DNA of 64,000 nucleotides from Blautia sp. MSJ-9 (GCF_018919065.1 NZ_JAHLQG010000039.1:1-64000); one strand, 5' to 3'. Shown: positions 1 to 9,390, numbered from the stretch's first letter. A program made the numbers and translations. The notes: generated by a model not told the origin, from the letters alone.

Positions 1-32
1 GGTAAAAAATATTTTGTCAAGTTTTTTAAAAA

Positions 33-60
33 GAAAAAAAGCCAGCAAATATGCTGGTTT
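33..60 (-). terminator. Intrinsic terminator after the Phd-like relic
   Basis: Read on the minus strand, CCAGCA-TATT-TGCTGG is followed by C and seven T. It lies about 40 bases past the stop of the short antitoxin-like relic, so it was probably that gene's own terminator. Confidence 0.7.
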
Positions 61-101
61 GAGTAGTGGTCGAATTTTTGGTACTGCAAAAAATGATAGT
101 G

Positions 102-143
102 CTAAATCCTAAAGACGGGCATTTCTGTTGCACTTACTAACAT
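102..143 (-). pseudogene. Relic of a Phd/YefM-type antitoxin gene (first 8 codons intact)
   Basis: An AGGAGG site at 151-156 precedes an ATG that opens only 13 codons, MLVSATEMPVFRI. The first eight residues match the usual start of Phd/YefM antitoxins (MLVSATEM followed by a QNNFGKY-like stretch, from family knowledge), and the rest is lost. A terminator hairpin follows shortly after. Upstream, TAGACG and TAATAT 17 bases apart could be a promoter. No toxin gene is visible in the window. The reading as a deletion relic is inference; it could be a chance short ORF. Confidence 0.5.
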
Positions 144-371
144 GATAAATTCCTCCTAATCTGTAGTAACTGCTACGTTCTTTCGCAGCTACTCTAATCA
201 ATCTTTGATATGGAATTACATCTATATCCAGATATGGTTATATTACCAGATTTCTGCTTTTTCGTCTACTATTTTGCTAAAAAAATGACAAACAAAATTA
301 CATGGATTTATGAAAAACTCCCTGCTGCATGAGAAATCTTTTAATTTTTTCAGATTTTTTGAAAAAAGTTC

Positions 372-400
372 TTGCAATCTGGTTCTGTTTCATATATAAT
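372..400 (+). promoter_or_regulatory. Promoter of tRNA-Tyr
   Basis: TTGCAA and TATAAT are separated by 17 bases, and the -10 box ends 14 bases before the tRNA. The fit to a vegetative sigma promoter is good. Confidence 0.7.
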
Positions 401-414
401 AAGTTCCGGTTCAA

Positions 415-496
415 GGATGGATTCCCGAGTGGCCAAAGGGGGCAGACTGTAAATCTGTTAGCAACGCTTTCGAAGGTTCGAATCCTTCTCCATCCA
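415..496 (+). tRNA. tRNA-Tyr (GUA)
   Basis: The acceptor arm GGATGGA pairs with TCCATCC at 489-495, discriminator A496. The anticodon loop CTGTAAA gives anticodon GTA (tyrosine). The T arm is GAAGG-TTCGAAT-CCTTC. A long variable arm gives a class II tRNA, as expected for bacterial tRNA-Tyr. CCA is not encoded, which fits the presence of a cca gene at 11663-12988. The tRNA stands alone between its own promoter and terminator. Confidence 0.95.
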
Positions 497-500
497 CTTA

Positions 501-530
501 AGACTCAGACGGATGTCTGGGTCTTTTTTT
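501..530 (+). terminator. Terminator of tRNA-Tyr
   Basis: AGACTCAGAC-GGAT-GTCTGGGTCT forms a 10-bp stem followed directly by seven T, four bases after the tRNA. Confidence 0.9.
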
Positions 531-590
531 GTTCCATCAATACCGCCTGATACATATTGTAATCAAACAAATAACTTGTTTGTACAAAAA

Positions 591-632
591 AGAACAGAAA
601 CTAAGAGCAAAATCTTAATCCCTGTTCTTTTT
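591..632 (-). terminator. Terminator of the GH13 gene
   Basis: Arms AGAACAG and CTGTTCT are set 24 bases apart with T-runs on both sides, so it may act in both directions. It starts 15 bases past the GH13 stop codon. Confidence 0.7.
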
Positions 633-647
633 AATGCCAATTTTCAA

Positions 648-2753
648 TTAATTTTTATGATGTAAAACCACCACGCCAAATGCCGGCATTGTAAGTTTGA
701 GTATTCCAGCGGAGGCGATGTATTCGGCTGGTTCTTCGGTGAAGCCTTCGGCAGAAGTCATGACGATCCGTTCAAGTTTTGTATCTGCCAGTCGGCTGAT
801 TCCAGACTGCCATAGCTGGATTTCTACTTCACGGCTCTCGGCTCTGTTATTAATGATCACGATCATCTGCTCTTTCTGTGAGAATCTTGCATAGCAGAGT
901 CCCTGATAGTCGTTCCAGAGGAAGCCCAGAGACCCTGTTTTCAGGACTTCGTAGCTCTTGTGGATGCGGATCATGACTCTGTGGAAGTCGATCATCTGAT
1001 AATCTTCACGTCCCCACGGATACGTACGTCTGTTATCCGGGTCTGTAAATCCGCAAAGTCCGGCCTCATCTCCATAATATACCGTCGGTGCACCCGGCCA
1101 TGTCATCTGGATGGCTACGGCTTCACGCATAACTGCCGGATTTACTCCCTCAGATGCTGCTTCTGCACCTGCGTAGGAAATCCTTCCTACTCTATGGTTG
1201 GTTCTGGTCAGGAATCTGGAATGGTCATGATTGGATAACTCATTCATTGCAGTCTGAAGCGCGGACATATGAAGAGCACGCATGTGATTCTTCATTGCAC
1301 CGATAAAAGCATCGCTGTTGCCCAGAAGATCCTCTCTGTACTCATCGCTATGCTTCTCCATACCAGTCAGGAACCAGGTCAGTGGTTCCATGAACGCATC
1401 GTAGTTCATAACTGTATCCCACTCATCGCCCCGGAGCCATCCTTCTGGATTGCCGTAATGTTCTGCAAGAATGATCGCATTCGGGTTCGCTGCTTTCACT
1501 GCCTTACGGAAATCTTTCCAGAATTTATGGTTAAATTCATTGCTGTGTCCCAGGTCTGCTGCCACGTCAAGTCTCCATCCATCTACATTGTATGGTGCAG
1601 ATACCCATTTCTGACCTACACGGAGAATATAGTCATAAAGTTCCTGAGAACCTTCATAATTCAGCTTCGGTAATGTGTCATGTGTCCACCATCCATCATA
1701 AGTCGGATTGTATGGCCATTTATTCGGATCATTAAAGGAGAAGAAGTTTCTGTATGGACTGTCTGCAGAAATATAAGCCCCTTTCGGATATCCTTCCTGG
1801 TTCTCATAAATGCGTTCTCTGTCCATCCATTTATTAAAAGAGCCGCAATGGTTAAATACACCATCCAGAATGATCTTCATTCCTCTTCTGTGGATCTCTG
1901 CTGTCAATTTGGCAAACAGTTCATTGCTGGCTTCCAGGTTCTTCTTGTCTGTGACACGTTTGATATATTTCCATGCATGAGAATTATCGCTGTCATCTCC
2001 CAGAAGAATTCCCTCATTACAGTCCTCTACGATCCTGCCGTAATGTGGATCTACATAGTCATAGTCCTGACAGTCATATTTATGGTTACTCGGGGAAACA
2101 AAAATCGGGTTCAGGTAAATAACCTCCACACCCAGATCCTGCAGATAATCCAGCTTGTTCATAATGCCCTGCAGGTCACCGCCGTAAAATTCACGTACGC
2201 CCATTACTGCCGGAATCTTGTTCCACTGTTCTACCTGTACACTCTTATCTCCAATATAATGGTATTCTCCGGTCACTACGTCATTGGTCGGATCTCCGTT
2301 CAGGAAACGATCCACGTAAATCTGGTACATGACTGCACCCTTCGCCCACTTCGGCGTATCAAATCCCGGATAAATCTCGAAGTCCATTCTGCCTTCATGC
2401 TTGGTACAGACTCCGAGGTTGTTATAATAGCAGGTTACCCAGCCATACTGTATCTCAAAATAATAACGGAAAATGTCCTCTCCAATGGTTACCTGGGCAG
2501 AATAATAATCGAATCCATTTTCTGTATCACATATCTGCATCTGTATGCGCCGTTCTCCGCTTACAAGGTATACAGAATCTACATTGTTCCTCTGTGTACG
2601 GAATTTGATCGTTACCGTATCCCCTGCCTTTGGCTCTGCCGGGTTTCTGTAAAATTCTGTTCCGTCACTGAAAAGCGCCTCTTTATTAAATACAGGACGC
2701 ATGTTTAAGATATATTGCATTTTTTTTCTTATATCTGCTTTTCCATGTTCCAT
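648..2753 (-). CDS. GH13 alpha-amylase family glycosidase with N-terminal CBM34-like domain (neopullulanase/cyclomaltodextrinase-like)
   Basis: This 701-residue enzyme has no signal peptide, so it probably acts in the cytoplasm on maltodextrins or cyclodextrins. An N-terminal beta domain (about 20-130) resembles CBM34. The GH13 barrel carries the classic motifs DGVFNH (297-302), GWRLD with nucleophile D396, ILAEH with acid/base E431, and NHD with D510. A C-terminal beta domain follows. I start at the ATG at 2753, because AGAGG sits ten bases upstream; a TTG nine bases earlier would leave almost no spacing. The gene stands alone, with its own promoter and terminator. The family is sure; the exact substrate is not. 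Confidence 0.9.
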   Translation of the reverse strand: MEHGKADIRKKMQYILNMRPVFNKEALFSDGTEFYRNPAEPKAGDTVTIKFRTQRNNVDSVYLVSGERRIQMQICDTENGFDYYSAQVTIGEDIFRYYFEIQYGWVTCYYNNLGVCTKHEGRMDFEIYPGFDTPKWAKGAVMYQIYVDRFLNGDPTNDVVTGEYHYIGDKSVQVEQWNKIPAVMGVREFYGGDLQGIMNKLDYLQDLGVEVIYLNPIFVSPSNHKYDCQDYDYVDPHYGRIVEDCNEGILLGDDSDNSHAWKYIKRVTDKKNLEASNELFAKLTAEIHRRGMKIILDGVFNHCGSFNKWMDRERIYENQEGYPKGAYISADSPYRNFFSFNDPNKWPYNPTYDGWWTHDTLPKLNYEGSQELYDYILRVGQKWVSAPYNVDGWRLDVAADLGHSNEFNHKFWKDFRKAVKAANPNAIILAEHYGNPEGWLRGDEWDTVMNYDAFMEPLTWFLTGMEKHSDEYREDLLGNSDAFIGAMKNHMRALHMSALQTAMNELSNHDHSRFLTRTNHRVGRISYAGAEAASEGVNPAVMREAVAIQMTWPGAPTVYYGDEAGLCGFTDPDNRRTYPWGREDYQMIDFHRVMIRIHKSYEVLKTGSLGFLWNDYQGLCYARFSQKEQMIVIINNRAESREVEIQLWQSGISRLADTKLERIVMTSAEGFTEEPAEYIASAGILKLTMPAFGVVVLHHKN

Positions 2754-2789
2754 TTCCGTCAATCCTCTCTGTCATTTATCATCTTATTT

Positions 2790-2818
2790 ATTTTATCTTA
2801 AAACAGGTAAGATGACAA
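2790..2818 (-). promoter_or_regulatory. Promoter of the GH13 gene
   Basis: On the minus strand TTGTCA and TAAAAT are 17 bases apart, about 37 bases upstream of the chosen start codon. Confidence 0.6.
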
Positions 2819-2891
2819 CCATCTGATTGTCCCAAATTTGCGCAGAGATTCAGTGATTCTGCTCAATCTTCCGCCGTTTTTTATACAAAGT

Positions 2892-2922
2892 AAAAAAGCC
2901 AGCGGGATAAGCTGGCTTTTTT
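2892..2922. terminator. Bidirectional terminator between ftsH and the GH13 gene
   Basis: AAAAAAGCCAGC-GGGATAA-GCTGGCTTTTTT is symmetric with six A and six T. It backs up the nearer ftsH terminator. Apart from these two hairpins and the GH13 promoter I see nothing else in the 307-base gap 2754-3060. Confidence 0.8.
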
Positions 2923-3011
2923 GGAGAAGGTATTTCTTCTTATGGGGTGTAGCAAAAACTATATAATGTATTGGGGGGTTTTTACGATATATATAATAGC
3001 ATGGGGCAAGG

Positions 3012-3053
3012 AAAAAGTGTGCACAAACTTCACAAAATTTGGCACACTTTTTT
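3012..3053 (-). terminator. Terminator of ftsH
   Basis: Minus-strand arms AAAGTGTGC and GCACACTTT are followed by T-rich sequence. It starts eight bases after the ftsH stop codon. Confidence 0.7.
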
Positions 3054-3060
3054 GTTTATA

Positions 3061-4914
3061 TTATATATCAGTATTTTCTGTTTCTGGATTTTCTGTTGTA
3101 AAAAGTGCTTCAAACTCGTCTCTGTGCACCTTTTCCTTCTCAAGAAGAAGTGCTGCGCACTTGTGCAGAACGTCCTCATGTTCCAGAATAATTTTCTTGG
3201 CCTGATCGTGGCATTCTCCGATGATACGGCGGATTTCCTCGTCGATCGCCTTGGCTACATCTTCGCTGTAACTTCTGGTGTGGGCCAGATCTCTTCCGAT
3301 AAATACTTCATCATCGTCATCACCGTAGCAGATCAGTCCCAGTTTATCAGACATACCATATTTCATCACCATGCTTCTTGCAGTCGCAGTTGCACGTTTG
3401 ATATCATTGGATGCACCGGTAGTAATGTCCCCGAAGATAATCTCCTCTGCGATACGTCCACCCAACAGAGTCATAATATCCTGAAGCATTTTCCCTTTGG
3501 TATTAAACATCTCATCATTATCCGGAAGCGGCATAGTGTAACCTGCTGCCCCCATTCCTGTCGGGATGATGGAAATCGTGTAAACAGGATCCATATCCGG
3601 AAGTACATGGAACAGGATCGCATGTCCGGATTCATGGTAAGCTGTGATCTTCTTCTCTTTCTCAGAGATCACTTTACTCTTCTTCTCAGCACCGATACCA
3701 ACTTTGATAAAAGCACCCTTAATATCAGACTGAAGAATGAATCCTCTTCCCTGTCTTGCAGCTTCAATGGCAGCTTCGTTCAGAAGGTTCTCCAGGTCTG
3801 CACCTGTAAATCCTGCGGTTGTTCTTGCGATCTGAGCCAGATCTACATCCTCTCCCAAAGGTTTATCCTTCGCATGAACACGAAGAATCTCTTCTCTGCC
3901 TTTGACATCCGGACGTCCAACTGCAACCTTACGGTCAAAACGTCCCGGACGAAGGATCGCCGGATCCAGGATATCCACACGGTTTGTAGCCGCCATTACG
4001 ATGATTCCTTCATTCACACCAAAACCATCCATTTCTACAAGAAGCTGGTTCAGTGTCTGTTCTCTCTCATCATGGCCGCCGCCCATACCTGTTCCACGCT
4101 GTCTGGCAACTGCATCGATCTCATCGATGAAGATAATACACGGTGCATGACGCTTGCCTTCTTCGAAAAGGTCACGCACACGGGATGCACCTACACCGAC
4201 AAACATTTCTACAAAGTCAGAACCGGAAATAGAGAAGAACGGAACTCCCGCTTCTCCGGCTACTGCTTTTGCCAGAAGTGTCTTACCTGTTCCTGGAGGG
4301 CCTACAAGGATCACACCCTTCGGGATTCTCGCACCGACTTTTGTATATTTCTGCGGGGATTTCAGGAAATCAACAACCTCTACCAGATCTTCCTTCTCCT
4401 CCTGCAGACCTGCTACATTGTCAAAAGTAACTTTCTTATTGTCATCCGGAGTTGTCATTCTCGCACGGCTCTTACCGAAATTCATCATCTTGGCATTTCC
4501 ACCGCCGCCTCCACCGGCCATCTGACGGTTCATCATCATGATCAGGAAGATCACAAGTGCACCTGTGAGAAGAACCGGGAGCAGAGTTGTGAGAAATACA
4601 TTATCTCCTGGTACATTCTGAGTTGTAACATCAATATTATACTTGTTCAGCAGTTCAATTGCCTGGTTGACATCTGTTACATAGACTTTTCTCTGTCCGT
4701 CATCTGTTGTGTCTACGATCACAGCACCTGTCGGAACCTCTCTGTTCTGCTGAATCGTTGCATCAACCACCTTGTTGTCTTCAAGAGCCTGCTCCAGCTG
4801 CTTCTGTGTGTAACTGCTCTGAGAAACCACCTGATTATTCAGATAAAAATATCCGGCTACCAGAGCAATGATCAGCACCAGATACAGACCAATTCTGCTT
4901 GGCTGTTTATTCAC
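3061..4914 (-). CDS. ftsH: ATP-dependent zinc metalloprotease FtsH
   Basis: This is the membrane AAA+ protease that degrades membrane and short-lived soluble proteins. The 617 residues hold TM1 (9-25), an extracytoplasmic domain, TM2 (107-128) and a glycine-rich linker. The AAA module follows: Walker A GPPGTGKT at 205-212 and Walker B IIFIDEID at 260-267. The zinc site HESGH is at 427-431, with D504 as probable third ligand. The start codon is GTG, with AAGGAG ten bases upstream. The gene follows hpt by 16 bases as the last gene of tilS-hpt-ftsH, the order seen in Bacillus. The length is slightly short of Bacillus FtsH. The C-terminal tail is acidic. Confidence 0.98.
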   Translation of the reverse strand: MNKQPSRIGLYLVLIIALVAGYFYLNNQVVSQSSYTQKQLEQALEDNKVVDATIQQNREVPTGAVIVDTTDDGQRKVYVTDVNQAIELLNKYNIDVTTQNVPGDNVFLTTLLPVLLTGALVIFLIMMMNRQMAGGGGGGNAKMMNFGKSRARMTTPDDNKKVTFDNVAGLQEEKEDLVEVVDFLKSPQKYTKVGARIPKGVILVGPPGTGKTLLAKAVAGEAGVPFFSISGSDFVEMFVGVGASRVRDLFEEGKRHAPCIIFIDEIDAVARQRGTGMGGGHDEREQTLNQLLVEMDGFGVNEGIIVMAATNRVDILDPAILRPGRFDRKVAVGRPDVKGREEILRVHAKDKPLGEDVDLAQIARTTAGFTGADLENLLNEAAIEAARQGRGFILQSDIKGAFIKVGIGAEKKSKVISEKEKKITAYHESGHAILFHVLPDMDPVYTISIIPTGMGAAGYTMPLPDNDEMFNTKGKMLQDIMTLLGGRIAEEIIFGDITTGASNDIKRATATARSMVMKYGMSDKLGLICYGDDDDEVFIGRDLAHTRSYSEDVAKAIDEEIRRIIGECHDQAKKIILEHEDVLHKCAALLLEKEKVHRDEFEALFTTENPETENTDI

Positions 4915-4930
4915 TTAGTTAAATCTCCTT

Positions 4931-5461
4931 TCAGTCTTCCCCCAGTTCTACTACTCCGATGAATGGAAGATTCCTGTATTTCTGTGCATAGTCCAGACCA
5001 TAGCCTACTACGAACTCATCTGGAATATTGAAGCAGCAGTAATCAACTTTGACATCTTTGACTCTGCGTTCCGGTTTGTCCAGTAATGTACACAGACGGA
5101 TGCTGTTCGGATTTCTCTTCTTAAGGATCTCGATCAGATAGCTTAAAGTCCTTCCAGAGTCAATGATATCCTCTACGATCAGAACGTCTTTACCTTCCAG
5201 TGGCTGGTCAAGGTCTTTGACGATTTTTACAACTCCGCTGGATTTGGTATCATCGCCATAGCTGGATACAGACATAAAGTCAAGTGAAACCGGTACTGTG
5301 ATTCTCTTGGCAAGTTCACATGTAAAGAACACACCACCCTTTAATACACAGATTAAATGAATCTCTTTACCTGCATAATCCTTGCTGATCTTTGCTGCGA
5401 TCTGTTTAATACGGGAATCTACTTCCTCTTCGCTGAGTAAAACTTTGATTTTCTCACTCAT
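4931..5461 (-). CDS. hpt: Hypoxanthine phosphoribosyltransferase
   Basis: This cytoplasmic purine salvage enzyme joins hypoxanthine or guanine to PRPP. The 176 residues carry the PRPP-binding loop VLIVEDIIDSGRTL at 93-106 and the flexible-loop motif SVSSYGDDT near 65-72. AAGGAGG lies eight bases before the ATG. It overlaps the end of tilS by eight bases, so the two are translationally linked. The tilS-hpt-ftsH order is conserved across Firmicutes. A nucleoside transporter and an NCS2 permease elsewhere in the window feed the same salvage pathway. Confidence 0.96.
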   Translation of the reverse strand: MSEKIKVLLSEEEVDSRIKQIAAKISKDYAGKEIHLICVLKGGVFFTCELAKRITVPVSLDFMSVSSYGDDTKSSGVVKIVKDLDQPLEGKDVLIVEDIIDSGRTLSYLIEILKKRNPNSIRLCTLLDKPERRVKDVKVDYCCFNIPDEFVVGYGLDYAQKYRNLPFIGVVELGED

Positions 5462-7019
5462 TTTCGTGTCCTCCTTGGTAATTTAATACTAACACCTTCC
5501 TAGTTTGGGGGTTAATTTTATACCTCTCATTCATCCTGCTTCCCACCATCCAGAGAATCTCATTTCCGCATGCGATCAGCGGAATCTCGTCCCGCTTCTC
5601 TGACGGGATCTTCTCATCGATCATACAGCGGTTCAGTTTCTTTGTGTTTCCCTGTGCGTTGATGACCATGTAATCCCCTGTCTGTCTGGTTCGAATACAC
5701 GGATTCCCTATTATTCTATCATAATCAAGCCATTTCGTATACTTTTTTTCTTCAATCTTCTGACCTTCATAGGAAAATATTTCTGCCGAAAAAGTACCCA
5801 GAGGACTGGTGACAGTTCCAGGAATACAGACTTCCCACTTCATAGCTGCTGTATCATCTTTACAAGCTGTCTCCACTGACTTGATATCCGCCTTTTTTAT
5901 ATTATTCTGGCCTGACACCGTTCTCCAGTCATTCATATCAGATGATTGTTCCTCTTTTCGAAGAGAAAGCCGCACACCTTTATAAACTCTTCTGGCTTCC
6001 ATGTTATATGGCAGACTGATTCTTTTTCCTGTCTGCATCTCATGAAGTGCCAGCACTTTCTCATAATGAACTGCTGTCAGGTCTTTCCGTTTACCTGCCA
6101 GACTCTCCATCGCCTGCTGAAGTGCATAAATCTGAATGATCTGAGGCTGCGCAAAAAATTTCTCCGTAAAATAATAGCCGGTATCTGTCTGAAATTCTTC
6201 CAGTATCTGACTGCTCTGCTGTGTCAGATACTCCTCCGCCTGTGAGATTCTGGCTGCTGTTTCTGCCATATGTGCCGCAGCTTTTGTATTTATCTGCCGC
6301 TCCAGTATCGGCAGAATATGATGGCGGATACGGTTTCTGGTATATTCATCAGACAGATTCGTACTGTCCTGGATATGGGAAATATGCTGTTCTTTTAAAT
6401 AATCGGCAATTTTTTCCCTGCTTAAACATAAAATCGGGCGAATAATCTCTCCATCCACAGGACGCATGGTACAAAGTCCGCGCAGACCAGTTCCTCTGCA
6501 CAGGTTGTGGATCATAGTCTCAGCAAGATCCTCCTGATTATGTGCCAGTGCTATCTTTATGACATTTTCTGAGTTTCCGCTGTCGTTCTGCCCTTTATCT
6601 GCCATATGGGATTCCTGCTTATTCACTATATTACATTTCTTCCTGCAGTCTTCCTGCTCTTTCCCACAGGCACTGATTTCTCTGTGAAAAGCCTCTTTCC
6701 TGACAATTCTTCCGGTCTCTTCTTCGCCCATTTTCCATTCCCTGCTCAGTTTCGGCACATCATAATGATAGACTCTGCATGGGATCTGCCATTCCCGGCA
6801 GATGTTTTCCACAAAGCTGCTGTCTCTATCAGCTTCCTTTCCACGTATTCCGTGATGTACATGCACAACCCGCAGCGCAAAACCCAATTCCTGCTGCAAT
6901 TCCTTCAGCAGATGCAGCATTGCCATGGAATCACTACCTCCGGATACACCCGCAAGGATTACATCTTTCTCCACGATCATTCTGTTTTGCTTTATGTAAG
7001 CAAGAACTTCTTTCTTCAT
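5454..7019 (-). CDS. tilS: tRNA(Ile)-lysidine synthetase TilS
   Basis: TilS converts cytidine-34 of the AUA-reading tRNA-Ile to lysidine, using ATP. The N-terminal PP-loop SGGSDS is at 26-31. HVHHGIRG and AHNQEDLAET, typical of the family, follow. The 521 residues are longer than average because of an insert around residues 125-155 (CGKEQEDCRKKCN region) and a long variable linker before the C-terminal domain. It lies 25 bases after the spoIIE stop and overlaps hpt. The ribosome site AAAGGA is rather far (about 13 bases) from this ATG, so the start is less sure than the identity. Confidence 0.95.
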   Translation of the reverse strand: MKKEVLAYIKQNRMIVEKDVILAGVSGGSDSMAMLHLLKELQQELGFALRVVHVHHGIRGKEADRDSSFVENICREWQIPCRVYHYDVPKLSREWKMGEEETGRIVRKEAFHREISACGKEQEDCRKKCNIVNKQESHMADKGQNDSGNSENVIKIALAHNQEDLAETMIHNLCRGTGLRGLCTMRPVDGEIIRPILCLSREKIADYLKEQHISHIQDSTNLSDEYTRNRIRHHILPILERQINTKAAAHMAETAARISQAEEYLTQQSSQILEEFQTDTGYYFTEKFFAQPQIIQIYALQQAMESLAGKRKDLTAVHYEKVLALHEMQTGKRISLPYNMEARRVYKGVRLSLRKEEQSSDMNDWRTVSGQNNIKKADIKSVETACKDDTAAMKWEVCIPGTVTSPLGTFSAEIFSYEGQKIEEKKYTKWLDYDRIIGNPCIRTRQTGDYMVINAQGNTKKLNRCMIDEKIPSEKRDEIPLIACGNEILWMVGSRMNERYKINPQTRKVLVLNYQGGHENE

Positions 7020-7044
7020 CTTCTATCGTTTATCCTTTTTTCTA

Positions 7045-8538
7045 TTATTTCTTCCACACGCCTGCCACCAGCACCGTCATATCATCCCGTGCATGATAAT
7101 CGCTGTATCCCAGCACCCTCTCCAGAATTCCCCTGCCAAAGTCTTTCGGCGCTTCCTCATGGACATCCATGATGATCTCCTTCATGGTCTCTTCCTCCTT
7201 CTGACTTGGAAGTGCATCCAAGACTCCGTCTGTCATCATGATCAGATAATCTCCGTGATAAAGTTTTCTGGATGCTGTTTCGAAGTCAATCTGCTGTACA
7301 AGTCCTGCCGCCAGGCTCTCAGAAGTGATGGATTCTACCCAATGATCTCTTTTGATAAAAGTCGATGCAGCACCTGCTTTCAGAAAATTACAGATTCCTG
7401 TATACAGATCCACAGCACAGATATCCACCGTGGAGAACATTCCTTCCTGATCTTTCAGCACCAGCGCGGAATTAACCATCTTCGCTGCTGTTTCCTGGGA
7501 AAACCCCGATTCCATGAACTGTTCCAACAGTTCTACAACTGTTTCACTCTCCCTGCATGCCTCCATCCCGGATCCCATGCCATCTGAAAGGCACATAACA
7601 AATCTGCCGCCATCTTCCTGCCTGCATACATAATTATCACCGGAAACCTTTTCTTCTTCCCTTGTCAGTCTGGCAACTCCGTAAAGGATCTGATAGCTTA
7701 CATCTTCGATAAAATGCACCGTATGATATTCCCCATTTACAATACAACGGCTTCCATTTACAGGTACCATCAGACTGCCGCAGACCCCGGAAAGCAACTG
7801 CGAGATTTCTGTCATAGAAATGCACTGCCCGCTTCTGGCACGCATGGTAAGAAATACCTGCCTGCGCCCTTTTACCTTGTCCATTACCCAAGCCTGACGC
7901 AGGATCACATGGCACTTGCGCAGACTTTTTCGCAAATCTTCCTCAAACTGGGGTGTTCCTCTTTCCAGATCATACAGATCACTTGCTACATTTTCCATGA
8001 TCTTTGAAACTTCCATCAGCTGCTGTGCAACTGCAAGTCTATTCTCGATCATGCGGTTATCCCACATCAGATTCTGTTTCTCCCGCTGATAATTCTCGGT
8101 AACTGCTTCATAATACTGAACCGAACGGGGACATATGCCTGTCCAGTCACCGCGGATACTTCGAATATCCTCTTCATTTCCGATCTCCATAGAACGTACC
8201 AGTGTCTCTACTCCCTTACAAAGCTCCTGTGCATGTTCTCCCCAGCAGATTTCCCGCTGATAACATCTGCTGCATACTTTCGCATTCGTATCCTCGATGA
8301 TCCGCTCGATCTGCCTGCTGCTCAGGTAATCTTTACGGTACGGCATTCCATAAAAAGTATCTGCCAGTTTCTGAAAAGATGCCGCGTATTTCTCCACCCG
8401 TTCTTTCTGCGGATGACTTTCCTGCAAAGAGAGCAGTTCTTCTGTATCCGGCAGATTTTCCGCTAAAATAGTTTTTGCCATGTCCCGTATGATCAGCATG
8501 ATGCTGATAACGAGCATGGCAATCATCCATTCCTGCAT
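7045..8538 (-). CDS. spoIIE: Stage II sporulation protein E-like phosphatase, short form with a single membrane segment
   Basis: SpoIIE is a PP2C-type phosphatase that dephosphorylates SpoIIAA and so activates sigma F in the forespore. Phosphatase motifs SDGMGSG (318-324), TDGVLD (436-441) and DDM (485-487) are all present. A cysteine set (C89, C92, C98, C107) sits in the central domain. Bacillus SpoIIE has about ten membrane helices and over 800 residues; here only one helix (about 3-17) precedes the central domain, giving 497 residues. I start at the ATG at 8538, with AAGGGGAGG upstream; an ATG 11 codons earlier lacks a site. Position between divIC and tilS matches spoIIE. The promoter is unusual (8585-8617). 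Confidence 0.88.
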   Translation of the reverse strand: MQEWMIAMLVISIMLIIRDMAKTILAENLPDTEELLSLQESHPQKERVEKYAASFQKLADTFYGMPYRKDYLSSRQIERIIEDTNAKVCSRCYQREICWGEHAQELCKGVETLVRSMEIGNEEDIRSIRGDWTGICPRSVQYYEAVTENYQREKQNLMWDNRMIENRLAVAQQLMEVSKIMENVASDLYDLERGTPQFEEDLRKSLRKCHVILRQAWVMDKVKGRRQVFLTMRARSGQCISMTEISQLLSGVCGSLMVPVNGSRCIVNGEYHTVHFIEDVSYQILYGVARLTREEEKVSGDNYVCRQEDGGRFVMCLSDGMGSGMEACRESETVVELLEQFMESGFSQETAAKMVNSALVLKDQEGMFSTVDICAVDLYTGICNFLKAGAASTFIKRDHWVESITSESLAAGLVQQIDFETASRKLYHGDYLIMMTDGVLDALPSQKEEETMKEIIMDVHEEAPKDFGRGILERVLGYSDYHARDDMTVLVAGVWKK

Positions 8539-8584
8539 ATTCTCCCCTCCCCTTGATATTCCCCTTATCATTCTTATCAGAGGT

Positions 8585-8617
8585 ATTATATGGAAAGGGC
8601 TCTGAAATATCTGTCAA
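8585..8617 (-). promoter_or_regulatory. Spo0A-type promoter of spoIIE with 21-base spacer
   Basis: On the minus strand a perfect TTGACA (8612-8617) and a perfect TATAAT (8585-8590) are 21 bases apart. That is too long for an ordinary promoter, but it is the arrangement known for Spo0A-activated spoIIE and spoIIG promoters of Bacillus. CGTCGAAAA at 8642-8650 resembles a 0A box (TGTCGAA). Function is inferred. Confidence 0.6.
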
Positions 8618-8653
8618 ACTCAGACGAAAAAATCGTAAAAGTTTTCGACGTTT

Positions 8654-8968
8654 TTATTGCTGTTTCTTAAAAACAGTCTCATTATCCTTTACAAGTCCCA
8701 GTTTCTCTCTGGCAACTTCCTCAGCATATTCGTCTGTTTCCATATATTTCTTTAATTTATCAATCTCTTCTGTGCGGTTCTGCTCATCTTCTATCTGCTG
8801 CTCAAGTGTGGCGGCTTTAGCATCGTATCCTGTGAGGCGTTCCTGAAGGTCATTACTTTTAAGCATAAGTCCTCCCAGAAGGACTAAAACAACCAGCGCA
8901 ATCGCAAGCATTCCAAGAGATTCATAACCTACTTTTCTTCTCTTCTTTTTTTTCTTAGAATTACCCAA
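8654..8968 (-). CDS. divIC: Septum formation initiator DivIC/FtsB family
   Basis: This is a small bitopic division protein of the DivIC/FtsL/DivIB-type complex at the septum. The 104 residues have a very basic N-terminus (KKKKKRRK), one membrane helix (about 18-37), then a heptad-like coiled coil (about 43-85) outside the cell. The start is TTG, with AAAGG eight bases upstream. It overlaps the end of yabQ by 40 bases. The order yabP-yabQ-divIC-spoIIE is the standard sporulation-division cluster. Confidence 0.88.
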   Translation of the reverse strand: MGNSKKKKKRRKVGYESLGMLAIALVVLVLLGGLMLKSNDLQERLTGYDAKAATLEQQIEDEQNRTEEIDKLKKYMETDEYAEEVAREKLGLVKDNETVFKKQQ

Positions 8969-9387
8969 TTTGCCAGCCTTTCTTTCTTAGCGCACTTATA
9001 CACTTTATATTTCAGAAGTTTACATCTTTTGACCGGAAATAGCAACCATTTTATCAAAAATTTAATAATTATTACAGGAATCTCCATAAGTCTCGTGCAG
9101 CATTTTACAAAAATACCGCCAAGTATTCTGTGACAAACGTATGCTCCCAGCAGGAAACCCAGAATCATAAAAAAGCGCAAAATTCCTTCATTTGTCCTGT
9201 AAATCTCCGAAAAGATAAAAAATGCACAACACAGCCAGTAGAGAAGATCTTCAATCCCTGCTGCTTTCTCCGAATGTGCAAGGACGTTTCTCAGGGCGAT
9301 CAGAAGATCATAACACAAAAGGAGAACCGCTCCTGCAGCTACGGTCCGTACCAGAAGAAGTAATTCATGATGAATAAATGTACTCAT
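8929..9387 (-). CDS. yabQ: Spore cortex biosynthesis protein YabQ
   Basis: YabQ is a membrane protein of the outer forespore membrane needed for cortex formation. The 152 residues show about four hydrophobic segments (near 8-30, 45-58, 68-85 and 100-117) and a basic C-terminus ending KKRREEK. It follows yabP with a three-base gap and overlaps divIC, so one transcript is likely. The assignment rests on topology, size and its place between yabP and divIC. AAGAG sits directly before the ATG and AAAGGA lies further upstream, so the exact start is moderately sure. Confidence 0.85.
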   Translation of the reverse strand: MSTFIHHELLLLVRTVAAGAVLLLCYDLLIALRNVLAHSEKAAGIEDLLYWLCCAFFIFSEIYRTNEGILRFFMILGFLLGAYVCHRILGGIFVKCCTRLMEIPVIIIKFLIKWLLFPVKRCKLLKYKVYKCAKKERLANWVILRKKRREEK

Positions 9388-9390
9388 CTC

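Noticed and set aside
2971..4962. Long plus-strand open frame of over 600 codons opposite ftsH
   Set aside because: It is the antisense shadow of ftsH: cysteine- and histidine-rich, no domain, no ribosome site, and it covers a gene of certain identity.
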